From Ferruginibacter sp. (GTDB lineage: Bacteria > Bacteroidota > Bacteroidia > Chitinophagales > Chitinophagaceae), in contig JAGOAX010000002.1 of assembly GCA_017983695.1 (NCBI GenBank), positions 407,557 through 471,556 of the forward strand: a stretch of DNA of 64,000 nucleotides, read 5' to 3'. The notes under the pieces are model-generated. The model was not told where the DNA came from. It did no database searches and saw nothing but the letters and a program-made list of their open reading frames with translations. How positions within the stretch are numbered: position 1 is the first letter of the stretch; each line of letters starts with the position of its first letter. The position numbers and the translations under genes were made by a program. This document shows positions 41,600-51,091 of this stretch, piece after piece.

Positions 41600-43720
41600 A
41601 TGGAAAAAGTTGAATGGAAGGTAGAAGGAATGGACTGTACCAATTGTGCATTAACCATCACAAAATATTTACAAAAAGAAGGTTTAAAGGAGGTAAAAGT
41701 AAATTTTATTGGTGGAGATGTAAGCTTTGAGATGAATGAAACTGTGAAAAAAGAAAGTATAGCTAAAGGAATAGAAGACTTAGGATATAAAGTACAAAAC
41801 GAAAAAACAGGAGCATCAAACCTCAAACCTCAAACAAAATTCTTATCTAACCACCTGCAACGCTTCCTTTTCTGCCTGCCTTTTACATTGGTGTTGATGT
41901 TACACATGTTACCCTGGCATATTCATTTTTTAATGAACCCATGGATTCAGTTCGCCATTTGTTTACCGGTTTATATTGTGGGCATGAGTTATTTTGGCAT
42001 AAGTGCTGTTAAAAGTTTACGCAGGGGAATTCCGAATATGAATGTACTTATTGCTGTAGGAGCTACTGCAGCATTTGTATATAGCCTGATTGGCACGTTG
42101 GGCAATATGGGAATGGATTATGTTTTCTATGAAACCACCGCTACAATAATCACCCTTGTATTTTTAGGAGAATGGATAGAACATAAATCAGTTTCCACTA
42201 CACAAAAAGCATTGAACCAACTTGCCGGCAAACAAAAAGTAATGGCCAATATGATTGCTTTTGATGACGAACATAAAGAACAGATTTTTCCGGTGGAAAA
42301 CAATCAGCTTCGTGTCGGGGATTTGATCCTGATAAAAACAGGAGAACAGATACCAACAGATTGTAAAATCTTATGGGGCGATATGCATGTAAGCGAAGCC
42401 CTGTTAACAGGCGAAAGCAAAGCCATACGCAAACAAAAAAAAGATAGTTTAATTGGAGGAAGCCTGGTAGTTGACGGCACAGTAAAAGCACAGGTAACAG
42501 CTGTAGGAAAAGATACTGTGCTCAGCAATATTTTAAATTTAGTAAAACAGGCACAGGGAGAAAAACCTCCTATACAACAACTGGCAGATAAGATAAGCGC
42601 CATATTTGTTCCGGCAGTTATTGCAATTGCAGTACTTACATTTTTAATCAATTATTTTATTGTTGATGTTACTGCCACCAGCTCCCTAATGCGGAGTATT
42701 GCAGTATTGGTCATCAGTTGCCCCTGTGCCATGGGACTGGCAACACCTGCTGCCATTGCAGTTGGGCTGGGCAGGGCAACAAAAAGTGGTATTTTATTTC
42801 GCAATGCAAAAAGCCTGGAACTGTTTAAAAATATTAAAACTGTTGTATTTGATAAAACAGGTACTTTAACTAAAGGGCAATTAAAAATATCAGCATTTGA
42901 ATACAAAGACATAAGCGAAGAAGATTTTAAACGCCTGATATTTTCTTTAGAGAAATTCTCTAACCACCCAATTGCGAAAACAATAACTGAAGAATGGAAA
43001 ATAAACAATCCTGTTCAGTGGAAAAAGATAGAAGAGATAAAAGGCCTGGGCATAACCGCCGAAGATGCAGAAGGAAATATTTATCAGCTGGGCTCATATA
43101 AATTAGCTGCTGCTTATACCCCTACAGCAACACATACTGCTTATCTATTAAAAAATAATTCTTTAGCAGGGTGGTTTAATATGGACGATCAAATAAGAGA
43201 AGAAGCTAAAGATGTGATCAGTTACCTGCATTCAAAAAATATAAAAACAGTTTTGTTAAGTGGCGATAGTATAGATAGATGTAAAAAAGTCGCTGCCCAA
43301 TTAGGCATTGATCAGGTTGAAGCAGAAAAATCTCCCGAAGAAAAATTGATCATTATAGAAAGGCTGAATAATGAAGCTCCGGTTGCAATGATCGGTGATG
43401 GTATTAATGACGCCCCTGCCCTTGCAAAAGCTACCATTGGTATTTCATTGGCAGAAGCTTCGCAACTGGCCATGCAAACCGCCCAGGTAGTTTTAATGAA
43501 TAAGGGTATTCAGCATTTACCATTGGCACTGGGCCTGGGCAAACATACTTTCATTACTATTAAAGAAAACCTGTTTTGGGCATTCATTTATAATATTGTA
43601 GCTATCCCGGTTGCTGCCGCAGGATTTTTACATCCCGGTATTGCCGCACTGGCAATGGGTTTTAGTGATGTGGTACTGGCTATAAATTCAATCCGTTTAA
43701 ATTACAAGAAAGTCATTTAA
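41600..43720 (+). CDS. copA: Heavy-metal P1B-type ATPase, probably copper-exporting
   Basis: 706 residues. The N-terminal HMA domain has GMDCTNCA (CxxC). Six to eight membrane helices follow, with the metal-site motif SCPCAMGLATPAA (CPC, typical of Cu+ and also Ag+). The phosphorylation site is FDKTGTLTKG, the nucleotide domain has SNHPIAKT (HP motif), and the hinge is MIGDGINDAPALA. The substrate is inferred from CPC as monovalent copper or silver; zinc/cadmium is less likely. recQ begins 21 nt downstream on the same strand. Confidence 0.93.
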   Translation: MEKVEWKVEGMDCTNCALTITKYLQKEGLKEVKVNFIGGDVSFEMNETVKKESIAKGIEDLGYKVQNEKTGASNLKPQTKFLSNHLQRFLFCLPFTLVLMLHMLPWHIHFLMNPWIQFAICLPVYIVGMSYFGISAVKSLRRGIPNMNVLIAVGATAAFVYSLIGTLGNMGMDYVFYETTATIITLVFLGEWIEHKSVSTTQKALNQLAGKQKVMANMIAFDDEHKEQIFPVENNQLRVGDLILIKTGEQIPTDCKILWGDMHVSEALLTGESKAIRKQKKDSLIGGSLVVDGTVKAQVTAVGKDTVLSNILNLVKQAQGEKPPIQQLADKISAIFVPAVIAIAVLTFLINYFIVDVTATSSLMRSIAVLVISCPCAMGLATPAAIAVGLGRATKSGILFRNAKSLELFKNIKTVVFDKTGTLTKGQLKISAFEYKDISEEDFKRLIFSLEKFSNHPIAKTITEEWKINNPVQWKKIEEIKGLGITAEDAEGNIYQLGSYKLAAAYTPTATHTAYLLKNNSLAGWFNMDDQIREEAKDVISYLHSKNIKTVLLSGDSIDRCKKVAAQLGIDQVEAEKSPEEKLIIIERLNNEAPVAMIGDGINDAPALAKATIGISLAEASQLAMQTAQVVLMNKGIQHLPLALGLGKHTFITIKENLFWAFIYNIVAIPVAAAGFLHPGIAALAMGFSDVVLAINSIRLNYKKVI

Positions 43721-43741
43721 TTTCAAGCCAAATTACCGGTT

Positions 43742-45643
43742 TTGACAGCGCAGCAAATATTGAAACAATATTGGGGTTATGATGCATTCCGTCCTTTACA
43801 GGAAGAAATAATTACTACTGTACTGGAAGGAAAAGATGCCCTGGCTTTATTACCCACCGGTGGAGGAAAATCCATTTGCTTCCAGGTTCCTGCAATGGCC
43901 AAAGATGGGCTATGCCTGGTAGTAAGTCCTTTGATTGCGTTAATGAAAGACCAGGTGGAACAGTTGAAACGCAGGGGCATTCCGGCATTGGCTGTATATA
44001 GTGGTATGAGTTTTATAGAAGTAAAAAAAACATTACAGAATGCAGCCTATGGTAATTTTAAATTTTTATATGTTTCGCCGGAAAGGTTGGAAACGAAGCT
44101 GTTTTTAGAGTATCTGCCTTCTATGAACATCAGTTTACTGGCCGTTGACGAAGCTCATTGTGTTTCTCAATGGGGATATGATTTCAGGCCGCCTTACCTG
44201 CGTATTGCCAACCTGAGAGAATGGTTGCCTGGTGTTCCTGTATTGGCATTAACTGCATCGGCTACAAAGGTTGTTCAGGATGACATTTGTGATAAATTAT
44301 TATTCAAAAAAGATCATCAACGCTTTCAGCAATCGTTTGAAAGGCCCAATCTGTCTTACAGCGTTTTTAATGTGGCCGGTAAACAAAATAAATTACTGGA
44401 GATTTTAAAGAATGTACCCGGTACTGCAATCGTGTATTGTAAAAGCAGGAAGCACACCAAAGAAATTGCAGACTTACTTCGGATGCATACAATTAATGCT
44501 GATTTCTACCATGCAGGACTAAGCAATGATGAAAGAAATACAAAACAGGAAAATTGGATTACCAATAAAACGAGGGTAATTGTTTGTACCAACGCATTTG
44601 GCATGGGGATAGATAAGCCCGATGTACGTGTGGTAGTACATTACGATGTACCTGACTGCCTTGAAAATTATTACCAGGAAGCTGGAAGAGCAGGCAGAGA
44701 TGGTAAAAAGGCTTATGCAGTTTTGCTGTACAGCAATAAAGAACTTAATGATTTACAAAACCAAAGCGACATTCGTTTTCCTAAAGAGGCTGACATAAAA
44801 ATTATTTATACCGCTTTAATGAATCACCTGCAAATTGCCGCAGGCTCAGGTGAAGGAGTAAATTTTGATTTTGATATTGCTGGTTTTGCAAACGCATTTA
44901 AACAAAACATTCTTACGGTTACCTATGCAATTAAAGCATTGGAGCAGGAAGATATCATCAGCTTTAATGAAATGGTCTTTAAACCTTCCAGTGTATTATT
45001 TACAGCAAACCGTAGCGACCTTACCGAGTTTGAAAAAATACATCCTGAATTGGAACCCATGATAAAAGGCCTGCTTCGCAGTTACGAAGGCATTTTTGAT
45101 TACCCCGCTACTGTTTATGAAAGCCAGTTGGCAAAATTCATAAGGAAAGATATTGAATCGGTTAAGAAAGAACTGAGAATGCTTAATGATTACAGCATTA
45201 TAGCTTATACTCCCCAGAAAGATAAGCCGCAATTAACCCTTTTGCAAAACAGGATGTATGCCGACAACTACGCTGTAAATATGGCCAGCTACTTACAGCG
45301 AAAGAAAAATTTTGAACAGCGGGTTGCAGTAATGCTTGACTATATAAAAAACACCGCCAATTGCAGAAGTAAATTAATTGCAACCTATTTTAACGCCCCT
45401 ACCAATAAATCCTGCGGTTGCTGCGATAATTGCATTAATGAAAAAGATCTGGTTATATCAATGGAGGAGTTTGAAAGCATCTCTGCAGGTATTTTTCAAT
45501 TAGTAAAATCAACAGCGTTGCCTGTTAAAGAAATCCAAAATCAGTTAAAGGGAGTAAAGAAAGAAAAGCTTTGGAAAGTGATTAATTATTTACAGGCAGA
45601 AAATAAATTATCAGTAACTAAAGAAGGGTATCTCTTTTTATAA
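43742..45643 (+). CDS. recQ: RecQ ATP-dependent DNA helicase
   Basis: A 3'-5' helicase of 633 residues starting at TTG (the sequence after it, TAQQILKQYWGYDAFRPLQEE, is the normal RecQ N-terminus). It has Walker A LPTGGGKSICFQVP, DEAH box AVDEAHCVSQWGYDFRP, motif V/VI VVVHYDVPDCLENYYQEAGRAGRDG, and a zinc-binding RQC region with CRSKLIATYF and CGCCDNC. The winged helix ends the protein; no HRDC domain is visible. It lies 21 nt after the metal ATPase gene, possibly co-transcribed. Confidence 0.95.
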   Translation: MTAQQILKQYWGYDAFRPLQEEIITTVLEGKDALALLPTGGGKSICFQVPAMAKDGLCLVVSPLIALMKDQVEQLKRRGIPALAVYSGMSFIEVKKTLQNAAYGNFKFLYVSPERLETKLFLEYLPSMNISLLAVDEAHCVSQWGYDFRPPYLRIANLREWLPGVPVLALTASATKVVQDDICDKLLFKKDHQRFQQSFERPNLSYSVFNVAGKQNKLLEILKNVPGTAIVYCKSRKHTKEIADLLRMHTINADFYHAGLSNDERNTKQENWITNKTRVIVCTNAFGMGIDKPDVRVVVHYDVPDCLENYYQEAGRAGRDGKKAYAVLLYSNKELNDLQNQSDIRFPKEADIKIIYTALMNHLQIAAGSGEGVNFDFDIAGFANAFKQNILTVTYAIKALEQEDIISFNEMVFKPSSVLFTANRSDLTEFEKIHPELEPMIKGLLRSYEGIFDYPATVYESQLAKFIRKDIESVKKELRMLNDYSIIAYTPQKDKPQLTLLQNRMYADNYAVNMASYLQRKKNFEQRVAVMLDYIKNTANCRSKLIATYFNAPTNKSCGCCDNCINEKDLVISMEEFESISAGIFQLVKSTALPVKEIQNQLKGVKKEKLWKVINYLQAENKLSVTKEGYLFL

Positions 45644-45710
45644 CCGCTTGTTTTAAAGAAAGTTACCAATGTTCCGACATTAAACCACCACTTCGGAAGG
45701 GGTATAAAAT

Positions 45711-45742
45711 AAAAAAAGGGACCAAGATAGAAATCTAGTCCC
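45711..45742 (-). terminator. Rho-independent terminator downstream of the sulfatase gene
   Basis: GGGAC (45718-45722) pairs with GTCCC (45738-45742) and an inner AGAT/ATCT closes an AGAA loop. The minus strand continues into seven T (45711-45717). It lies about 185 nt beyond the sulfatase stop codon. Confidence 0.7.
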
Positions 45743-45762
45743 GCTTTAAAATCCAATATCCT

Positions 45763-45867
45763 ATGAAAAACCAAAACGAAGATAATGCGGATTTTACTAT
45801 TCCACAACATTTTTTTAAATATTTTAAAACTATTTTATTGTGTTGTGAGAAAATTATTCGTGTGTAA
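45763..45867 (+). CDS. Doubtful 34-residue frame
   Basis: ATG to TAA encodes MKNQNEDNADFTIPQHFF, then KYFKTILLCCEKIIRV. The N-terminal half is polar and acidic and the C-terminal half is hydrophobic with a Cys-Cys. No promoter or family is recognised. It overlaps the arm of an inverted repeat (45838-45881), which argues against a real gene. Confidence 0.2.
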   Translation: MKNQNEDNADFTIPQHFFKYFKTILLCCEKIIRV

Positions 45868-45881
45868 TAGACACAACACAA
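45838..45881. repeat. 10-bp inverted repeat in the recQ-sulfatase gap
   Basis: TTGTGTTGTG (45838-45847) and CACAACACAA (45872-45881) are perfectly complementary with a 24-nt loop. No T-tract follows. It lies between convergent genes, 46 nt from the sulfatase stop. Confidence 0.65.
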
Positions 45882-45926
45882 ATAATTAATCGATTGATTG
45901 TCAATAATATGAGAAGGGTAATATTT

Positions 45927-47852
45927 TTATTTTATTTGCCTGTAACCACCCGTTTTATATAGGTAATTAGCTCCTTGGTACCACGCAATTGCTTCGTTAA
46001 TCAAGCTATCCTTAGTCGGTATTTTTAAAGCTGCCCCAGTAATATAGTCTGGCTGAAACATGGCGATTTTTTGCTGGGGCGATAAGATCACCAGTTTTCC
46101 TTCCCGGATATATCCCATATCCTGGTAAGTACTAATAAAAGCCCTTTCCTTACCCGGAAATATTTTGAAGACATCATACCCCAAAAAGCGGCTGGTATAG
46201 TTAAGATTCAGCATCCCTAAAACTGTTGGGGCTAAATCAATCTGACTGGTAAGGCGTTGTTCAATTGAGGCTTTGATTAAATTAGGTGCATAAATAAAGC
46301 AGGGAATATGGTACCGGTTAACCGGCAAATCGGTTTTACCTGCACTTTTACTACAATGATCTGCCACAATAACAAACAATGTGCTATTAAACCATGGCTT
46401 TTTTTCAGCATCTTTTAAAAATTTATTAATAGCGTAGTCAGTATACTTTACACCTCCGGCAATGGATTGTGAAGCTGAAGGAATATCAATTCTGCCTTCA
46501 GGATAGGTGTAAGGCCGGTGGTTACTTACCGTCATCATGTGGTTAAAAAACAGCTTACCCTGATTAAAGCTTTTATCGCATTGTTGCAATGTATAATTAA
46601 ACACACCTTCATCATCTGCCCCCCAGGCTGTGGTATGATTTATTAAGCTATCAGGAATATCTCTTTTATCCAGCACAGTATAACCATTGCCTCCAAAATA
46701 TTTCCCCATATTGTCAAAAAAGGCATTGCCGCCATAAATATAATTTACATCATAGCCTTTTGTTTTTAAAACACTGCCCATAGTAAACAGATCACCATTA
46801 TCCGGTCGCCGTACAATAGATTGGCCTGGAGTTGGTGGTATGGCCAATGATATTGCCTCCAACCCCCTTACAGTTCTTGTGCCACTGGCATAAAAATTTT
46901 CGAAGAATAAACTATGCGGTATCAGCGAATCTAAAAATGGAGTGATATTTTCCTTATTCCCAAAATGTTTTAAATAATCCCCACTTAAACTTTCAACACT
47001 GATCAATACTATATTCCATTTATGTTCGGGGCTGTCATTCTTAATTATCCTTTCTATACTTAATGGATTATTAGTAAATGTAGCGTTGGGTGCCTGCAAT
47101 AAATCCTTCAGAATTTTAAAATTTGCAGTGTCATTCCTGGTAGCATAAAAACGGTTGTAATCAATTTCGTTGTTCCAGTAGGCAGTGCCAAATTCATAAA
47201 TACCATTACCCCCCAACTCATTCACATAATTATTATTGCCCGTATTCTTTATCCGGTTGTTAACCAAAAAATAAGCAGCAACAGGAAAGAGCAGGAATAT
47301 GCAAAAGAAAATACTGCGCCTGGCAAAACGCATACTTACCTGTTGCGATGCAATAATCTTTTTTCTTACTAAAAATAAAATGAGCCCGGTTGTTAACACA
47401 ACACCTGTTGCAATTACCGGAATGTTATACGACTCCCAAATATTACCCAACACTTCTGTTGTGTAAATCAAATAATCTACTGCAATAAAATTATAGCGTA
47501 CGCTAAACTCATCCCAAAAAACAATTTCAGATCCGGCATTTAATACTAAAATAAAACTGATGATAAAAAATAAAATAAACAAAGGGATACGGTGCCAGCT
47601 TTTTTGATAGATAGAATCCTTCATTAACCAGCAATACAACGCTACCGGAATAGCAAAAAAGCTGCTTACCACCAGGTCGTATAAAAAACCAATAAGAAAT
47701 ATACCGATGACATTCAGAATTGTCAACTCCAGGTTTGTCCAGCTCTTTATCATTAATGCAACACGGGTAATAAAACTAAGACTGCATACAAGTATTACCA
47801 CAACTGCCAACGGGCCAAAACGATGCCTAAAAACAGGCTGCAACTTTATCAT
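45927..47852 (-). CDS. LtaS-like sulfatase / phosphoglycerol transferase family membrane protein
   Basis: 641 residues. Five or so N-terminal membrane helices (about 1-200) are followed by a large periplasmic sulfatase/alkaline-phosphatase-type domain. Its metal-site features are VLISVESLSGDYLKHFG, the nucleophile Thr region GTRTVRGLEAISLA, DDEGVFN and VIVADHCSKSAGK. Such enzymes transfer phosphoglycerol or phosphoethanolamine to envelope glycans and lipids; the acceptor here is unknown. A TATTTTTG box lies 4 nt before the ATG. Confidence 0.88.
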   Translation of the reverse strand: MIKLQPVFRHRFGPLAVVVILVCSLSFITRVALMIKSWTNLELTILNVIGIFLIGFLYDLVVSSFFAIPVALYCWLMKDSIYQKSWHRIPLFILFFIISFILVLNAGSEIVFWDEFSVRYNFIAVDYLIYTTEVLGNIWESYNIPVIATGVVLTTGLILFLVRKKIIASQQVSMRFARRSIFFCIFLLFPVAAYFLVNNRIKNTGNNNYVNELGGNGIYEFGTAYWNNEIDYNRFYATRNDTANFKILKDLLQAPNATFTNNPLSIERIIKNDSPEHKWNIVLISVESLSGDYLKHFGNKENITPFLDSLIPHSLFFENFYASGTRTVRGLEAISLAIPPTPGQSIVRRPDNGDLFTMGSVLKTKGYDVNYIYGGNAFFDNMGKYFGGNGYTVLDKRDIPDSLINHTTAWGADDEGVFNYTLQQCDKSFNQGKLFFNHMMTVSNHRPYTYPEGRIDIPSASQSIAGGVKYTDYAINKFLKDAEKKPWFNSTLFVIVADHCSKSAGKTDLPVNRYHIPCFIYAPNLIKASIEQRLTSQIDLAPTVLGMLNLNYTSRFLGYDVFKIFPGKERAFISTYQDMGYIREGKLVILSPQQKIAMFQPDYITGAALKIPTKDSLINEAIAWYQGANYLYKTGGYRQIK

Positions 47853-47856
47853 TGGG

Positions 47857-47864
47857 CAAAAATA
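47857..47864 (-). promoter_or_regulatory. -7 box of the sulfatase gene (leaderless type)
   Basis: The minus strand reads TATTTTTG, CCCA, ATG: a perfect TAnnTTTG placed 4 nt before the start codon. Confidence 0.65.
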
Positions 47865-47956
47865 CGGATGCCGGCTTTTATACCGGCACCTTATCTTTAT
47901 AATCTTGTTGAACTAGAGAGTAAGTATAAAATAATTTATACACTGATTTTCTTAAA

Positions 47957-49513
47957 TTAAAACCAACTTTTGCTTTTTGATGACCTGCTTCTTCCTCCTA
48001 AACCCAACGCCCCCAATAAAGAACGTACAATGGTGTTACCGGCAGTACGCACCATACTTTTTACAATGGTGTTGTCCGCAACTTTTTCCAATGTAGATTT
48101 TTCTTCTTTCACAGATTTTTTTCCTCTCGCCGGTTCTTCATCCTGCGATTTTTCTGCGGCCTCCTCCAGTTTAGCAGTTAAAATTTCGTATGCACTTTCG
48201 CTATCGATAGCTTGATTATACTTTGCTACCAGTTTCGATTTTCCCGCTATTGCATCAATTTCTCCATCAGTCAACACATCCATGCGGCTGCGTGGGGTAC
48301 ACAGCATTACATGTGCCAGTGGTGTAGGAATACCTTTTTCGTTAAGCATGGTTACCAACGCTTCGCCAATACCTAACTGTGTAATCAGATCTTCAGTTTT
48401 ATAATATTCTGTTTCAGGATAATTCTCTGCTGTTTGTTTAATTACTTTTCTGTCGGCAGCAGTAAAGGCCCGTAAAGCATGCTGCACTTTTAAACCCAGC
48501 TGCCCCAGCACACTTGCAGGTACATCCATCGGGTTTTGTGTACAAAAGAAAATACCAATTCCTTTTGAGCGGATCAGTTTTATAATAGTTTCAATCTGTT
48601 GCAAAAGTGCCGGGCTTGCTTCCTGGAAAATAAGATGAGCCTCGTCAATAAACATCACCAGTTTGGGTTTATCCAAGTCTCCTTCTTCCGGGCAAACAGC
48701 ATATAATTCCGCCAGCATCTGCAGCATAAAAGTGCTGAACAGTTTAGGCTTGTCCTGCAGATCGGTAACCCGTAAAATATTTATCATCCCCCGTCCGTCG
48801 TTACTCATCCGCATCAGGTCTTCTACTTCAAAACTCTTTTCGCCAAAAAAAATATCGGCTCCCTGCTGCTGCAGTTCAATTACTTTACGCAAAATAGTTC
48901 CAGTACTGGTGGTACTGATTTTACCATAAGTTTTTTCTATCTCTGCCTTACCCTCGTCGCCAATGTATTGCAGCACCTTAATAAAATCTTTTAAATCAAG
49001 TAAGGGCAGTTTTGTATCATCACAGTATTTAAACAGCATTGCTACAACTCCACCTTGTGTATCGTTCAAGCCTAAAATCTTACTTAGTAATACAGGGCCA
49101 AATTCGCTTACTGTTGCCCGCAGGTGAATACCCTTTTGCCCGGTCAGTGTCATTAACTCTGCAGGAAACAAAGCCGGCTTGTATTCCATATTCAGTTTTG
49201 TATAACGGTCTTTCACTTTATCATTGATTGCACCTTCAGCCGCAATGCCACTTAGGTCTCCTTTAATATCCATCAGTAAAACCGGTACACTATTATCGCT
49301 CAGCAACTCACTTATCATTTGCAGGGTTTTGGTTTTACCGGTACCGGTAGCACCTGCAATTAATCCATGACGGTTCATGGTTTTTAACGGCAGGTTAACT
49401 GCAGCATCTGCAACCACTTCGCCATCTAAAACAGCAGCACCAATTTTTACTGCCTCTCCTTTAAAAGTATAGCCGTTGTTGATGGCCTGTATAAACGCTT
49501 CTTTACTGGGCAT
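47957..49513 (-). CDS. HerA-like DUF853 ATPase
   Basis: 518 residues of the HerA/FtsK-type helicase-like family, known as DUF853 (YjgR). It has Walker A GATGTGKTKT (about 53-62), Walker B LVMFIDEAHLIF, a sensor region FFCTQNPMDVP, and a C-terminal Ser/Arg/Gly-rich tail (GLGGRSRSSKSKSWF). It is probably a DNA-translocating or remodelling ATPase. No NurA partner is nearby, so the archaeal HerA-NurA role is not implied. It stands alone between the sulfatase and the divergent M16 peptidase genes. Confidence 0.88.
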   Translation of the reverse strand: MPSKEAFIQAINNGYTFKGEAVKIGAAVLDGEVVADAAVNLPLKTMNRHGLIAGATGTGKTKTLQMISELLSDNSVPVLLMDIKGDLSGIAAEGAINDKVKDRYTKLNMEYKPALFPAELMTLTGQKGIHLRATVSEFGPVLLSKILGLNDTQGGVVAMLFKYCDDTKLPLLDLKDFIKVLQYIGDEGKAEIEKTYGKISTTSTGTILRKVIELQQQGADIFFGEKSFEVEDLMRMSNDGRGMINILRVTDLQDKPKLFSTFMLQMLAELYAVCPEEGDLDKPKLVMFIDEAHLIFQEASPALLQQIETIIKLIRSKGIGIFFCTQNPMDVPASVLGQLGLKVQHALRAFTAADRKVIKQTAENYPETEYYKTEDLITQLGIGEALVTMLNEKGIPTPLAHVMLCTPRSRMDVLTDGEIDAIAGKSKLVAKYNQAIDSESAYEILTAKLEEAAEKSQDEEPARGKKSVKEEKSTLEKVADNTIVKSMVRTAGNTIVRSLLGALGLGGRSRSSKSKSWF

Positions 49514-49726
49514 TGTTTTAAATTTTGAGGGAAGTTACGAAGGCTGGCGCAAATAGATTATGCGTTATAAAAAATAGTAGAATAACAATCCGGCAACATC
49601 CCCCGAATTACAAATAACAAGGATTATGAAAGTTGATGGAGCAAATTATCTGTATTGCCATCATTACAAGTTAATAACCACTCATCAAGAATTTAAGTTT
49701 TTACATTACATCCGTGTTTAACTCCA

Positions 49727-49734
49727 TATTTTTG
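49727..49734 (+). promoter_or_regulatory. -7 box of the M16 peptidase operon
   Basis: TATTTTTG (perfect TAnnTTTG), 19 nt before the ATG at 49754. Unlike the leaderless set, a short leader of about 14 nt is expected. Confidence 0.5.
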
Positions 49735-49753
49735 CCTTCTCAATTTTAATAAT

Positions 49754-51061
49754 ATGAAAAAAGGATTTTTTTATGTGTTGCTTTCAGCCGCAGCTTTGCC
49801 TGCGCTGGCGCAAAAGGTAGCTTATACAGAGTATAAACTTAAAAATGGGTTGGGTGTCATCCTCCATCAGGACAAAAGTGCACCGGTGGTAGCCGTATCA
49901 GTAATGTACCATGTGGGTAGTAAAAATGAACTTACCAACCGCACAGGTTTTGCTCATTTTTTTGAGCACCTGCTGTTTGAAGGATCTGAAAATATAAAGC
50001 GTGGTGAGTTTATGAAAATTGTGAGTGCCAATGGCGGTCAAAATAATGCCAACACATCGCAGGACAGAACTTTTTATTATGAAGTGTTTCCCAGTAACCA
50101 ATTGGCAACAGGCTTGTGGCTGGAGAGTGAAAGAATGCTGCACCCGATAATAAATGAAGTGGGCGTAAAAACCCAAAACGAAGTGGTTAAAGAAGAAAAA
50201 AGATTAAGGGTGGATAATCAGCCTTATGGAAATTTTGTTAGCGAAATAATGAGACGGCTGTTTACCAAACACCCTTACAATTGGGTACCCATTGGAAGTA
50301 TGGCCGATCTTGATGCCGCCACACTGGAAGAGTTCAGGGCTTTTAATAAAAAATATTATGTACCCAATAATGCTGTACTGGTAATTGCCGGAGATATTGA
50401 TATCGCCAAAACCAAACAACTGGTAGAAGCTTATTTTGGGGCAGTACCTGCCGGTGCACCGGTAGTGCAACCACAAATAAAAGATGTACCCATTTCCAAA
50501 GAAGTAATTGATACCGCTTATGATAATAATATACAAATACCGGCAATAATGGCTGCTTACCGCATTCCGGGAATGACCAATAAAGAATCGAAAGCACTGG
50601 AAATGGGATCGGCAGTATTAAGCCAGGGCAACAGCAGCCGCATGTTTAAAAAAATGGTTGATGATAAAAAGAATTCTTTACAGGTTGGTTCTTTTAATTA
50701 TGCTTTAGAAGATTATGGCGCTTATATTACTTACGCATTACCTAATGCAGAAACCCCTTTGGATACTTTATTAAAAGATATTGATGATGAAGTGGTGAAA
50801 CTGCAGAACCAACTGATAAGTGTGGAGGAATTTACTAAAATACAGAACCAGTTTGAAAATGCTTTTGTAGATAAAAATAACCGCATGTTAGGTGTGGCAG
50901 AAAACCTTGCCGATGGTTATACTTTTTATAAAAACACCAATAACCTGAACACAGAATTGGATGAAATAAGAAAGGTTACCCGGCAGGATATTATGAATGC
51001 TGCAAAAAAATACCTGAACAGGAACCAGCGGGTGGTATTATATTATCTACCAAAAAAATAA
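49754..51061 (+). CDS. M16 family zinc peptidase (catalytic subunit)
   Basis: 435 residues with a signal peptide (MKKGFFYVLLSAAALPALAQ). The inverted zinc motif HxxEH is intact (FAHFFEHLLFEG), with the downstream Glu in the NEVVKEEKR helix. It contains one M16 catalytic domain and one related C-terminal domain. M16B enzymes work as heterodimers; the next gene supplies the partner. It is probably periplasmic, degrading peptides. Confidence 0.93.
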   Translation: MKKGFFYVLLSAAALPALAQKVAYTEYKLKNGLGVILHQDKSAPVVAVSVMYHVGSKNELTNRTGFAHFFEHLLFEGSENIKRGEFMKIVSANGGQNNANTSQDRTFYYEVFPSNQLATGLWLESERMLHPIINEVGVKTQNEVVKEEKRLRVDNQPYGNFVSEIMRRLFTKHPYNWVPIGSMADLDAATLEEFRAFNKKYYVPNNAVLVIAGDIDIAKTKQLVEAYFGAVPAGAPVVQPQIKDVPISKEVIDTAYDNNIQIPAIMAAYRIPGMTNKESKALEMGSAVLSQGNSSRMFKKMVDDKKNSLQVGSFNYALEDYGAYITYALPNAETPLDTLLKDIDDEVVKLQNQLISVEEFTKIQNQFENAFVDKNNRMLGVAENLADGYTFYKNTNNLNTELDEIRKVTRQDIMNAAKKYLNRNQRVVLYYLPKK

Positions 51062-51091
51062 TTTCATAAACGCATTATAAAAGAGAATACA

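Noticed and set aside
41538..41651. Upstream start for tsaE
   Set aside because: It would overlap the start of copA and add 38 residues absent from TsaE; the -7 box also lies inside it.
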